Shown: positions 25,852 to 33,756 of the stretch, piece after piece
Position numbering within the stretch: position 1 is the stretch's first letter
Layout: every line of letters begins with the position of its first letter
Assembly: GCF_015864665.1 (NCBI RefSeq)
Contig: NZ_JADYWU010000001.1
Location: forward strand, 1,240,001-1,304,000
Direction of reading: 5' to 3'
DNA from: Salinibacterium sp. SWN167
Lineage (GTDB): Bacteria > Actinomycetota > Actinomycetes > Actinomycetales > Microbacteriaceae
Length of the DNA stretch: 64,000 bases
Program-made: the position numbers and the translations under genes
The notes under the pieces: generated by a model
Told to the model about the DNA's origin: nothing
The model's database searches: none
Seen by the model: only the letters and a program-made list of their open reading frames with translations

Positions 25852-28057
25852 GGCGGCGAGGGTCGCGAGCGTAGCGAGGCACGATCGCCGAGTGCGACTG
25901 TGGTCGATTGCGGGCGTTCTAGCCTTAGCGACGGGCGTCGCGGCGAGCAGTCTCGGGGCAGTGCTGACCGAGGGTGCCTGGTGGTTCCCCTTGATGGCCG
26001 TGGTGGTTGCGGTTCTGGCGTCGGGCGCCGCCTTCCGCAGCGTGAACTCGCGAGCGTGGCTTGGCTCGGTGGTCGCGGCCGCCGGTGGGCTGGTCTCGCT
26101 CGTGCTGATGTTCGCGCCTCAGACGGCCATCCTTGGCATCATTCCGACAGCAGACACGGTCTCGCGGTTTGGTCAACTGGTGACGCAGGGGCAAGCCTCC
26201 ATCGCGGTGCAGAGTTTTCCGGCTGATGCGTTTGTGGGGATCGTCTTCCTGATCTGTCTCGGTGCGGCGGCCGTGGCCGTGGCAATGGACGTCGCGGCGT
26301 TCGTGCTGCAGAAACCAGCGTTGACCGCCATCCCGCTCACTATTCTTCTTCTGGTGCCGAGCTTTGTGCGCACCGAATTGCACGATGCGTTTGTCTTCGC
26401 CGCAACCGCGATTGCCTATGTTGCGGTGCTTTTGGTGGCATCTCCGCAGAAGAGCACTCGCTCGGCGTGGCCGCTGATTTCGGCCGCCCTAGTGCTGTCT
26501 CTCATCGTGCCGGTGGTGCTGCCGAGCGTTGAACCAGCGGAGCAATTGGGGAGCGGGCAGGGTCTCATCTCCACCGGGGTGAACCCGATCATCAACCTCA
26601 GCACTGACCTCCGCCGAGGCGTACCGTTGCGAGCATTGACGTATGCCTCTGAAAGCGGCGGGGAATACCTTCGAGTGGCCGCGCTTGACGTGTTTTCCGA
26701 AGACACCTGGGAGCCATCGCAAAACGAGCCAACAGCCGCTGGCAGCGTCACCGAGTTTCCGATCGCACCCGGTCTGAGCGACGAAGTGCCGCGGGAGGAG
26801 AAAGTGCTGCAGGTCGAGATTGACCGCATCCGGGGAAAGCTCTTGCCCGTGCCTTATGCGACGGCCAACATTAGCGGGCTTGAGGGCGACTGGTCGTGGG
26901 AGCCAGACGGGCTCACGGTATCGACCGACGACTCGAACTCTCGTGGCCAAAACTACGAAGTCGCGTTCGTTTCGCCCGCGCCCTCGGTCGAGCAACTGGA
27001 GGCCGCCCCGACGACGCTGCCCGATAGTTTCGAGCGTTATCTTGAGCTGCCGGAGACCCTTCCGAGCATCGTGACCGAGACAGCCCACGCTGTGGCGGGC
27101 GGCGAAACGACTCGCTTCGATCAGGCGTTGGCGCTGCAATCCTTCTTTGCCGACGGTGACTTCACCTATTCAGAAGATGCACCCGTCGCCGAGGAATATG
27201 ACGGTTCGGGCGCCGGTGTTCTTGGCGAGTTTCTCGCGGCGAAGAGCGGTTACTGCGTCCACTTCGCTTCTGCGATGGCCGCGATGGCGCGAAGCCTTGA
27301 GATCCCGTCGCGAGTGGTGGTCGGGTTCACGCCCGGTGAACGAATTGCGGATGACTCGGACGAGCGACGCTTCCTTGTGTCCACCGATAACTTGCACGCA
27401 TGGCCGGAGCTCTATTTTCCGACCATCGGGTGGATCCGTTTCGAACCGACCGTCTCGGTGGGAAGCGCTCCACGGTTCGCCCAAAGTGTTGAAGACGACC
27501 CCAGCACCCCGGATGTCGATGAGTCGCAACCTGAGCCCGTTGCAACTCCAACTTCGACCTCTCCAGCGACGCCTGGTGCCCGCCCCGATCTGCCCCTCGA
27601 TGAAGACTCGTCCGCGGCAACGCCCAACGGCGTCGAGATCTCACCGTGGTGGTGGCTCGTGCTCGCCTTGCCGGTGCTTCTGCTCATCCCTGCCCTCGTG
27701 CGGGTCACCCGTCGTGCTCTACGATTGGCCGCCGTGAGGCAAGGAGAGACCGGTGCGGCTTGGCGTGAAGTGCGCGACACCGCAATCGATCTCGGCTATC
27801 CGGTGAGCGCGACAGCAACCCCGCGGCAACAGTTCGAGCACCTCACCGAGCACCTCGGTGACTCCGGAACATCCGCGCTCAGCTCCTTGCTTGGCCAGGT
27901 TGAGGCGAGCGCTTTCAGCACGCGACCCGAAACCGTGCGTGTGGGAGCCGTGACGAATGTGCTCGCCGCGCTGCGAGCATCCGTTGGCTGGCGGGGGCGA
28001 CTTCGGGCTGCACTGGCTCCGCGCACGGCGTTTAGCCCCCGAGACCGTCGTGGCTAG
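25838..28057 (+). CDS. Transglutaminase-like membrane protein (TgpA type)
   Basis: 739 residues. Five to six N-terminal membrane helices (about residues 20-215), a large outer domain and one C-terminal helix near residue 605. The catalytic triad region is visible: cysteine in KSGYCVHFASAMA (about residue 473) and histidine in NLHAWPELYF (about residue 520) followed by an acidic FEPT. Such proteins are predicted to cross-link or cleave cell-envelope proteins. The GTG at 25838 overlaps the DUF58 stop. Completes a moxR-DUF58-transglutaminase operon. Confidence 0.87.
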   Translation: MSTTEAARVASVARHDRRVRLWSIAGVLALATGVAASSLGAVLTEGAWWFPLMAVVVAVLASGAAFRSVNSRAWLGSVVAAAGGLVSLVLMFAPQTAILGIIPTADTVSRFGQLVTQGQASIAVQSFPADAFVGIVFLICLGAAAVAVAMDVAAFVLQKPALTAIPLTILLLVPSFVRTELHDAFVFAATAIAYVAVLLVASPQKSTRSAWPLISAALVLSLIVPVVLPSVEPAEQLGSGQGLISTGVNPIINLSTDLRRGVPLRALTYASESGGEYLRVAALDVFSEDTWEPSQNEPTAAGSVTEFPIAPGLSDEVPREEKVLQVEIDRIRGKLLPVPYATANISGLEGDWSWEPDGLTVSTDDSNSRGQNYEVAFVSPAPSVEQLEAAPTTLPDSFERYLELPETLPSIVTETAHAVAGGETTRFDQALALQSFFADGDFTYSEDAPVAEEYDGSGAGVLGEFLAAKSGYCVHFASAMAAMARSLEIPSRVVVGFTPGERIADDSDERRFLVSTDNLHAWPELYFPTIGWIRFEPTVSVGSAPRFAQSVEDDPSTPDVDESQPEPVATPTSTSPATPGARPDLPLDEDSSAATPNGVEISPWWWLVLALPVLLLIPALVRVTRRALRLAAVRQGETGAAWREVRDTAIDLGYPVSATATPRQQFEHLTEHLGDSGTSALSSLLGQVEASAFSTRPETVRVGAVTNVLAALRASVGWRGRLRAALAPRTAFSPRDRRG

Positions 28058-28091
28058 ATCTCGGGTTGTCTAGATCTCTGGTGGGCTGGGG

Positions 28092-28877
28092 CTACGCCGG
28101 GCTGAACCCGATGACAGGCTTGCCCGTGACCGGATTGCGCAGAATGGATGCGGTCACTCCATACACGTCAGCGATCAGCTGTTCGGTCAGCACCGTTTCA
28201 GTCGCGCCCGCTGCCACGACGCGGCCCTGGGACAGCACGATGATGTGGTCGCAGTAGCTCGCCGCGAGGGAGAGGTCGTGCAGCGCGGCCAGCACCGTCA
28301 CGCCCGTGGTGCGCAGGCTCGACAGCAGTTCGAGCACGGCGAGTTGGGCCGCGATGTCGAGGTGGTTGGTCGGTTCGTCGAGGGTGAGCAGTTGCGGTTC
28401 TTGGGCGAGGGCACGGGCGAGCATGACGCGTTGCTTCTCGCCACCAGAGAGGCTCTGGAATTCGCGTTCGCGGAACGCGGTCATTTCCACGGTCTCGAGG
28501 CTTGCCGTCACTACGGCAGCGGATTCGGGGGAGTCGGCCTCCCACAGCGATTGGTGCGGCAGGCGCCCGAGCTTCACGACCATGTCAACGGTGAGGGAGG
28601 AGTCGGTGGTGGCGTCTTGCTCCACAAACGCGGCGAGGCGCGCGCGTTGGCGACGCGGCATCCCGAGCAGGTCGGCGTTGCCGAACGTGACGGTTCCGGA
28701 TGCCGGAGCCTGCACGGCGGTCAGTGCTCGCAGCAGGGTGGATTTTCCGGCACCGTTTGGGCCGACGAGCGCGCTGAGGGAGCCTCGCGCTACTGTGCAG
28801 TCGACGTTGTCGATGAGCAGGGTGCCGTCGATAGTGACCCGGATTCGTTCGGCGACAAGGCCGGTGTCGTCACTCAT
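28092..28877 (-). CDS. ABC importer ATP-binding protein, iron-siderophore/B12 type (candidate F420-0 importer)
   Basis: 261 residues. Walker A GPNGAGKST, signature LSGGEKQRVMLARALA, Walker B LLTLDEPTNHLD and an H-loop in AALHDLS are intact. It belongs to the FecE/BtuD/HmuV group that powers import of large chelates and cofactors. Its start overlaps the permease stop by 3 nt (ATGA). Because of the cofE, fgd and LLM genes in this window, the system is a candidate for the actinobacterial cassette proposed to import F420-0. Siderophore or haem import is the alternative. Confidence 0.85.
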   Translation of the reverse strand: MSDDTGLVAERIRVTIDGTLLIDNVDCTVARGSLSALVGPNGAGKSTLLRALTAVQAPASGTVTFGNADLLGMPRRQRARLAAFVEQDATTDSSLTVDMVVKLGRLPHQSLWEADSPESAAVVTASLETVEMTAFREREFQSLSGGEKQRVMLARALAQEPQLLTLDEPTNHLDIAAQLAVLELLSSLRTTGVTVLAALHDLSLAASYCDHIIVLSQGRVVAAGATETVLTEQLIADVYGVTASILRNPVTGKPVIGFSPA

Positions 28878-29884
28878 GTTGAGCTCTTTCGCCGGGTGAG
28901 GAGGAACGCGAAGATGGGGGCACCGATCATGGCGGTGACGATACCGACGGGAATCTCGCGCGGGTCAAAGAGTGTGCGCGCAAGGGTGTCGGCCCAAACG
29001 AGAAAGACGGCGCCGAGGAGGGCGCTCAGGGGGAGCAGGGCGCGGTTCCCGGGCCCGACGAGCAGTCGAACAGCATGCGGCAGGATGAGCCCGACGAAGC
29101 CGATCGATCCACTTACCGAGACCATGGCGCCGGTGACGAGGGCGGATGCCGCCAGTAGTCCCCAGCGGGTGGCACTGACGTTCACCCCGAGCGACGCTGC
29201 CTGCACGTCGCCGAAGGCAAAGGAATCGAGCAGTCGTCCCGTGAGCATCACGGGGATGCCGATCACGATGATGGCAACCATGGTGATGCCGACCGCGGGC
29301 CAGCGGGCTCCGCTGAGGGAGCCGAGCAGCCACGACAACACTTCCCGGTAGGAGTCGCCGTCGACGCTCCAGAAAATGACAAAGCTTGTGATTGCCGAGG
29401 CAAGCGCCGAGACGGCGATTCCCGCGAGCACCGTGCGCGACGGGGTGATCGCGCCGAGGGATCCCGCCAACAGCAACGTGAGGGTCAACGCGAGCAACGC
29501 TCCCACAAAGGCAGCCAACGGCAGCAATACGGCGGCGCCAAGCACGATCACAGACACAGCGCCCAACGCCGCGCCCGATGACAGCCCGAGCAAATACGGG
29601 TCGGCGAGCGGGTTGCGCGTAATCGCCTGCATCACCGCACCGCTCAGCGCGAGCCCTGCACCCACCGCCGCAGCGGTGAGCACTCGAGGCAAGCGCAACT
29701 GCCACACAATGCCATCCCGCAATTCCGTGAGCGGGCTCACTCCGATGCCGAGGTGGCTCCCAATCGAGCGCCACACCTCATCGAAGCGGATGTCGGCAGG
29801 GCCAATCGTCACCGCGATGGTGATCGACACGAGAAGTGCGATCCCCAGCGCGGTGCCGAAGGCGAGCGGAGAAACTTTAGCCAT
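28874..29884 (-). CDS. ABC importer permease, FecCD family (candidate F420-0 importer)
   Basis: 336 residues with about nine to ten membrane helices. The FecCD hallmark sequences are present: LPRVLTAAAVGAGLALSGA, NPLADPYLLGLSSGAALGAV and GSIGFVGLILPHAVRLLVG. The start at 29884 (MAKVSPLAFG) lies inside the end of the binding-protein gene (8-nt overlap), giving tight coupling. Substrate assignment follows the cassette, not this sequence alone. Confidence 0.87.
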   Translation of the reverse strand: MAKVSPLAFGTALGIALLVSITIAVTIGPADIRFDEVWRSIGSHLGIGVSPLTELRDGIVWQLRLPRVLTAAAVGAGLALSGAVMQAITRNPLADPYLLGLSSGAALGAVSVIVLGAAVLLPLAAFVGALLALTLTLLLAGSLGAITPSRTVLAGIAVSALASAITSFVIFWSVDGDSYREVLSWLLGSLSGARWPAVGITMVAIIVIGIPVMLTGRLLDSFAFGDVQAASLGVNVSATRWGLLAASALVTGAMVSVSGSIGFVGLILPHAVRLLVGPGNRALLPLSALLGAVFLVWADTLARTLFDPREIPVGIVTAMIGAPIFAFLLTRRKSST

Positions 29885-30881
29885 CGAGCTCCGCAATCTG
29901 GGCCGACAAGCTTTCGGCAGCTTCAACACTGCGCACGCCGGCCTCGCTCGCCGCGAACGGCACCACGAGGTAACGGCCAGCCTTCACAGCACTGAGGTTA
30001 GCGGTTGCGGGATTGGTCTCGAGAATGTCGATTTTGCCCTCGGCTGTGTTCCAGGCGGCATCCACGAGCACAATGAAGTCGGGGTCGGCGTCAACGACGG
30101 CTTCCCAGTTGAAGGGAGCCCACGTGGAGTCGATGTCGGCCGCGATGTTGGTCAGCCCGACGGTATCGAGCAACAGTTGCGGTGCTCCGATGCCGGCGCC
30201 CACATACGGGGTGTCGGACCCTGAAGAGAACCACAGAGCGGTGCGGGAGTCACCATTGGCATCGATCGCGGCCAGTTGTGCTCGCTGTTCATCGACGATC
30301 TCGGTGGCATCCACGCGGAAGATCGAGGCAACCGTCTCGATGTCGCTGAAGACGTTGTCGAAGCTGAGCTGTTCAGGCTGTTCTGCGCTTTGGCAGGCGG
30401 AGGGAGCCACGAAGGTGTTGATGCCGAGAGAAGTGAGGTCGGCGCGCTCGCCGGCGCCGTCAGCGCTGAACGTTGATTCCCACCCGGCAAAGACAAGGTC
30501 GGGCTCGAGATCGAGAACGGCTTCTTCGCTCGGCACGCGCTCAGCAATCGAGGTCAGGCCCGCAGCATCGGATGCCCACTGTTCGGGCACCGGGCCGTCC
30601 TGAAACGCGGTTCCAATGATGCGATCGCCGAGGCCGAGCGCCAGAAGCATCTCGGTTGTTGACGACTTGATCGTGATGACGCGCTCGGGGGCCGAGTCGA
30701 AGGTGACATCGAAGCCACAGTTGCTGAGTTCAACCGATTGCGTCGCAGCATCGGGCGACGTGGCGTCGGTCTCGTCAGCGGCAGCAGCGCATCCGCTCAA
30801 CGCAAGAACAGAGACGCCTGCCAGCAGCGCGGTGCGGGAGAACGCGGAACGGGACAAAACGGAACGAGACAGTGCAGACAT
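29877..30881 (-). CDS. ABC importer substrate-binding lipoprotein (candidate F420-0 binder)
   Basis: 334 residues. Signal peptide with lipobox LALSGC (cysteine near residue 31), then a class III periplasmic-binding fold: RVITIKSSTTEMLLALGLGDRIIGT, EAVLDLEPDLVFAGWEST, DPDFIVLVDAAW. These match the TroA/BtuF/FepB group. GGAAGG precedes the ATG at 30881. In other actinobacteria that use F420 but lack its core pathway, a cassette of this type lies with cofE and fgd and was proposed in TIGRFAMs to bind F420-0. I infer the same here from the neighbourhood. Confidence 0.82.
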   Translation of the reverse strand: MSALSRSVLSRSAFSRTALLAGVSVLALSGCAAAADETDATSPDAATQSVELSNCGFDVTFDSAPERVITIKSSTTEMLLALGLGDRIIGTAFQDGPVPEQWASDAAGLTSIAERVPSEEAVLDLEPDLVFAGWESTFSADGAGERADLTSLGINTFVAPSACQSAEQPEQLSFDNVFSDIETVASIFRVDATEIVDEQRAQLAAIDANGDSRTALWFSSGSDTPYVGAGIGAPQLLLDTVGLTNIAADIDSTWAPFNWEAVVDADPDFIVLVDAAWNTAEGKIDILETNPATANLSAVKAGRYLVVPFAASEAGVRSVEAAESLSAQIAELDG

Positions 30882-31131
30882 GGAGCCTTCCAAGAAACGG
30901 GTGAATGGGCGCGAGAATGCGCCACAAAGAACGAAAAGTGTTTCGAGAAGACCGGCAGCCCAATCCTGGGCAAACCAACCACGCCATACCAAGCGCACGG
31001 GTCTGTCGCACCAGTCTAGAGAGGTACAAAGCCTCATGCCTACACCGACCCACGCGGTCTGGCGTGCTCATCCGTGGGTTAGCTGACTGAGCGATTGCTG
31101 ACCGGGGGCGACAGGGGAGCCGTTGCGGGGG

Positions 31132-31137
31132 TAGAAT
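31132..31137 (+). promoter_or_regulatory. -10 element of the yceD-rpmF-rnc-mutM operon
   Basis: TAGAAT lies 8 nt before the yceD GTG, with no Shine-Dalgarno in between. The predicted transcription start is within about 2 nt of the start codon. Confidence 0.5.
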
Positions 31138-31145
31138 CGACGATC

Positions 31146-31733
31146 GTGTCTAGAATCAACGAGAGTCCGTATGCCGTGTTGGTGCGCGATCTCATTCACC
31201 GCCCCGGCGAGATGAGAGAGCACTCCATTCAGGTCGTCGTACCCGAAACCTTTGGTACCGCTGTTATTGGGGTAGAAAAGGGTTCGACACTGTCCGTCAA
31301 GGGCCGTTTTGAGTCACTCCACGACGGCATTCTTGTGGATGCTGTGGTGTCGGGCAAAGCCCAAGCGGAGTGCGTTCGCTGCCTCATTGACGTCACCCTG
31401 CCTGTCCGAGTCGAGTTTCAAGAACTTTTCGCGTATTCTGAGGACGAAGCTTTCGACTACACGGTTATCGACGAATACATCGATCTAGAACCTGTAGTGC
31501 GGGATTCGGTAGTGTTGTCACTGCCGTTCCAGCCGGTCTGTCAAAAGGATTGTCTTGGCCTGTGCCCCGAGTGTGGGGTTCGGTTGCTCGATAATCCAGG
31601 ACACGAACACGAAGCGCCCATCGATGCTCGCTGGGCAGCGTTGGCCGGCCTCCAAGATTTCACGCAAAACTCGCATGACCAGAACTCGCACGACGCGAAC
31701 GATTCACCTGAGACCCAAGAAGAAAAGAGTTAG
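31146..31733 (+). CDS. yceD: DUF177/YceD-family protein
   Basis: 195 residues. The family always precedes rpmF and is linked to large-subunit assembly or 23S rRNA handling. Visible: C-x-R-C at AECVRCL, and a C-terminal knuckle [17 protein letters not shown], the family's zinc-ribbon-like signature. The tail carries a repeated NSHDQNSHD segment. The GTG at 31146 is preferred to the ATG at 31095 because the promoter hexamer lies between them. Confidence 0.88.
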   Translation: MSRINESPYAVLVRDLIHRPGEMREHSIQVVVPETFGTAVIGVEKGSTLSVKGRFESLHDGILVDAVVSGKAQAECVRCLIDVTLPVRVEFQELFAYSEDEAFDYTVIDEYIDLEPVVRDSVVLSLPFQPVCQKDCLGLCPECGVRLLDNPGHEHEAPIDARWAALAGLQDFTQNSHDQNSHDANDSPETQEEKS

Positions 31734-31735
31734 CC

Positions 31736-31939
31736 ATGGCAGTACCGAAGCGCAAGATGTCGCGGGCCAGCACCCGCATGCGCCGCGCCCAGTGGAAGGC
31801 AACCCCTCCCACCCTCGTCAAGACCGTTGAAAACGGCAAGACTGTTTACAGCCTGCCGCACCGCGCCAAGGTAGTCGAAGACTCCGCTGGCACGCCCCTG
31901 TACATGGAGTACAAGGGCCGCAAGGTCGCTGACGTTTAA
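31736..31939 (+). CDS. rpmF: 50S ribosomal protein L32
   Basis: 67 residues. [22 protein letters not shown] at the N-terminus is diagnostic. The zinc-binding cysteine pairs of the C+ form are absent, so this is a zinc-independent (C-) paralogue type, common in actinobacteria. It starts 2 nt after the yceD stop. Confidence 0.95.
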   Translation: MAVPKRKMSRASTRMRRAQWKATPPTLVKTVENGKTVYSLPHRAKVVEDSAGTPLYMEYKGRKVADV

Positions 31940-31964
31940 CTAGTCTTCACATTCTCGAGTCGAA

Positions 31965-32666
31965 ATGGCGATGACGGGCTCTGCCTCACCGGTTGAGCTC
32001 TCCGCTGTGCTCGGGGTCGCTATTGACCCCGAGTTGCTCACGCTTGCGTTGACACACCGCTCTTTCGCGTACGAAAACGGCGGAATCGCGCACAACGAGC
32101 GACTCGAATTTCTTGGTGACTCAATTCTTGGCCAAGCAGTAACGGTCAAGCTGTATCGCGATAACCCGGAGCTTGACGAGGGAGACCTTGCCAAGCGTCG
32201 GGCTAGTCTCGTTTCTTCTGTAGCTCTTGCTGAAATTGCGCGCCTGATCGGCCTTGGCGCGTTCATTCGCCTCGGCAAGGGAGAAGAGCAGACGGGCGGC
32301 CGCGAAAAGCCGTCCATTTTGGCGGACACCGTTGAGGCAATCATCGGTGCCGCCTACCTCGACCTCGGCGGGGACGAAGCCACCGCGCTCGTCCTTCGCC
32401 TCGTCGCCCCGTTGCTTGCCGACCCTGAGCGGTTTGGCGCAGCGATGGATCCCAAGACGAGCCTTCAAGAACTCGCCGCCCAGATCGGGCGTGGGGCTCC
32501 TGACTATCGCATTCAAGATAGCGGCCCCGATCACTCCAAGCGTTTTCATGCGAGTGTCTGCCTCGACGATGAAGTTATCGCGACAGGTATCGGCTCCAGC
32601 AAGAAGCAGGCCGAAATGGCCGCAGCGCTCGAGGCCTGGACTAGCCTCCAAGCCGCAGCGAAGTAA
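31965..32666 (+). CDS. rnc: Ribonuclease III
   Basis: 233 residues. Cleaves double-stranded RNA in rRNA maturation. The nuclease signature NERLEFLGDSILG (catalytic E and D), a second acidic site in LADTVEAIIGAAYLD, and a C-terminal dsRNA-binding domain (DPKTSLQELAAQ ... GIGSSKKQAEMAAALEA) are present. mutM begins 5 nt after the stop. Confidence 0.94.
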   Translation: MAMTGSASPVELSAVLGVAIDPELLTLALTHRSFAYENGGIAHNERLEFLGDSILGQAVTVKLYRDNPELDEGDLAKRRASLVSSVALAEIARLIGLGAFIRLGKGEEQTGGREKPSILADTVEAIIGAAYLDLGGDEATALVLRLVAPLLADPERFGAAMDPKTSLQELAAQIGRGAPDYRIQDSGPDHSKRFHASVCLDDEVIATGIGSSKKQAEMAAALEAWTSLQAAAK

Positions 32667-32671
32667 CTGGC

Positions 32672-33565
32672 GTGCCCGAACTTCCCGAGGTTGAAGTTGT
32701 GCGCGCGGGGCTCGAACCGGCCGTTACCGGCGCGACTGCGGCATCCGTCACCGTCTTCGACGAGCGCTCTCTGCGTCGCCATGAGGGGCCGAGTGAAGAT
32801 TTTATCGACCGTCTGACCGGTCGCACGTTCCTCACCCCTCAACGCCGGGGCAAGTTCATGTGGCTTCCCCTCGCCGACAGCGACGCGGCTGACAGCGCGG
32901 AGGCTCACGGTGAAGCGCTCGTCACGCATCTTGGGATGAGCGGGCAAGTGCTTTTGCGCGATCGGAGCACGGATGACCGGCTCACGCGCATCCGCATCGA
33001 ACTTGAACATCCTGACCACGGCGCACTGCGACTCAACTTCGTCGACCAACGTATCTTCGGCTCGATGGCGATCGACAGCATGCTGCCCACCGTTGATCAG
33101 CCCGCATTCGCGGTGCCGAGCCAAGTGGCGCACATCGCGCGTGACCCGCTCGACCCCTTCTTCGACGATGCCAAGTTCTTACGGTCGCTCAAAGCCAAGC
33201 GCACCACCGTGAAGCGGGCGCTGCTCGATCAGACCCTGATCAGCGGGGTCGGCAATATCTACGCCGACGAAGCGCTCTGGGCCGCGCGGGTGCACTACAA
33301 CCAGCCCACCGAAACCCTCAGCCGCGCAAAAGCGGTGCAGTTGCTCGCTGAAGTGCGGGCGGTGTTCTCCAAGGCCCTCGCCGAAGGCGGCACCAGCTTC
33401 GATACGCAGTACCTCAACGTGAACGGTGAGTCCGGCTACTTCAGCAGATATCTACATTCATACGGCCGAACTGGTGAACCGTGTGACCGGTGCGGCACAC
33501 CGATTTGTCGCGAGGCGTTCATGAATCGGTCGTCACACTTTTGCCCGAGATGCCAGCGTCTCTGA
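32672..33565 (+). CDS. mutM: Formamidopyrimidine-DNA glycosylase with island-supplied C-terminus
   Basis: 297 residues. Bifunctional glycosylase/AP lyase that removes oxidised purines. PELPEVEVVRAGL gives the catalytic N-terminal proline and E2; the H2TH region is at KRALLDQTLISGVGNIYADEAL; the C-terminal zinc finger is C-DRC ... C-PRC. Codons 255-297 (from GGC at 33434) are not the ancestral ones: a second, diverged in-frame copy of the same 3' end, also with all four cysteines, lies at 44564-44698 beyond the integrase. The island inserted at GGCTACTTC and brought a substitute tail that keeps the enzyme complete. Confidence 0.93.
   Translation: MPELPEVEVVRAGLEPAVTGATAASVTVFDERSLRRHEGPSEDFIDRLTGRTFLTPQRRGKFMWLPLADSDAADSAEAHGEALVTHLGMSGQVLLRDRSTDDRLTRIRIELEHPDHGALRLNFVDQRIFGSMAIDSMLPTVDQPAFAVPSQVAHIARDPLDPFFDDAKFLRSLKAKRTTVKRALLDQTLISGVGNIYADEALWAARVHYNQPTETLSRAKAVQLLAEVRAVFSKALAEGGTSFDTQYLNVNGESGYFSRYLHSYGRTGEPCDRCGTPICREAFMNRSSHFCPRCQRL
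33434..33442 (+). repeat. attL core
   Basis: GGCTACTTC encodes Gly-Tyr-Phe at codons 255-257 of mutM. Identical to the attR core at 44564-44572. The shared stretch extends to 12 bp with one mismatch (TCc/gGGCTACTTC). Crossover must lie within or very near it. Confidence 0.8.
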
Positions 33566-33756
33566 TGAGAATCCCTTCACTTTCACGGTACTCTCGGCGA
33601 AGGCGTCATTCTCTGGGGGTATGACGGCTTTCGCAGAACGAGCTCGGGCGCAGCAAGATATTAAGTACGGAGCGCTCGCGCGGACCTGCTAAGTGTGGAG
33701 TAAGCAGCTCCATGAAGTCTAAGAACTAGGGTCGAACAAGAAAGCAGGAGCGCGGC
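33566..33756. other. Gap between the new mutM end and hsdR
   Basis: A 191-bp stretch inside the left end of the island. I see no gene. It must hold the hsdR promoter, but no hexamer pair stands out; AGGAG at about 33746 is the hsdR ribosome-binding site. Confidence 0.4.

Noticed and set aside
28245-29351. Plus-strand frame of 368 codons opposite the ABC importer genes
   Set aside because: Antisense to intact ATPase and permease genes with all motifs present; no start signals.
31095-31145. Upstream ATG for yceD
   Set aside because: A good -10 hexamer (TAGAAT) lies between this ATG and the GTG at 31146, and the extra residues are not family-like.
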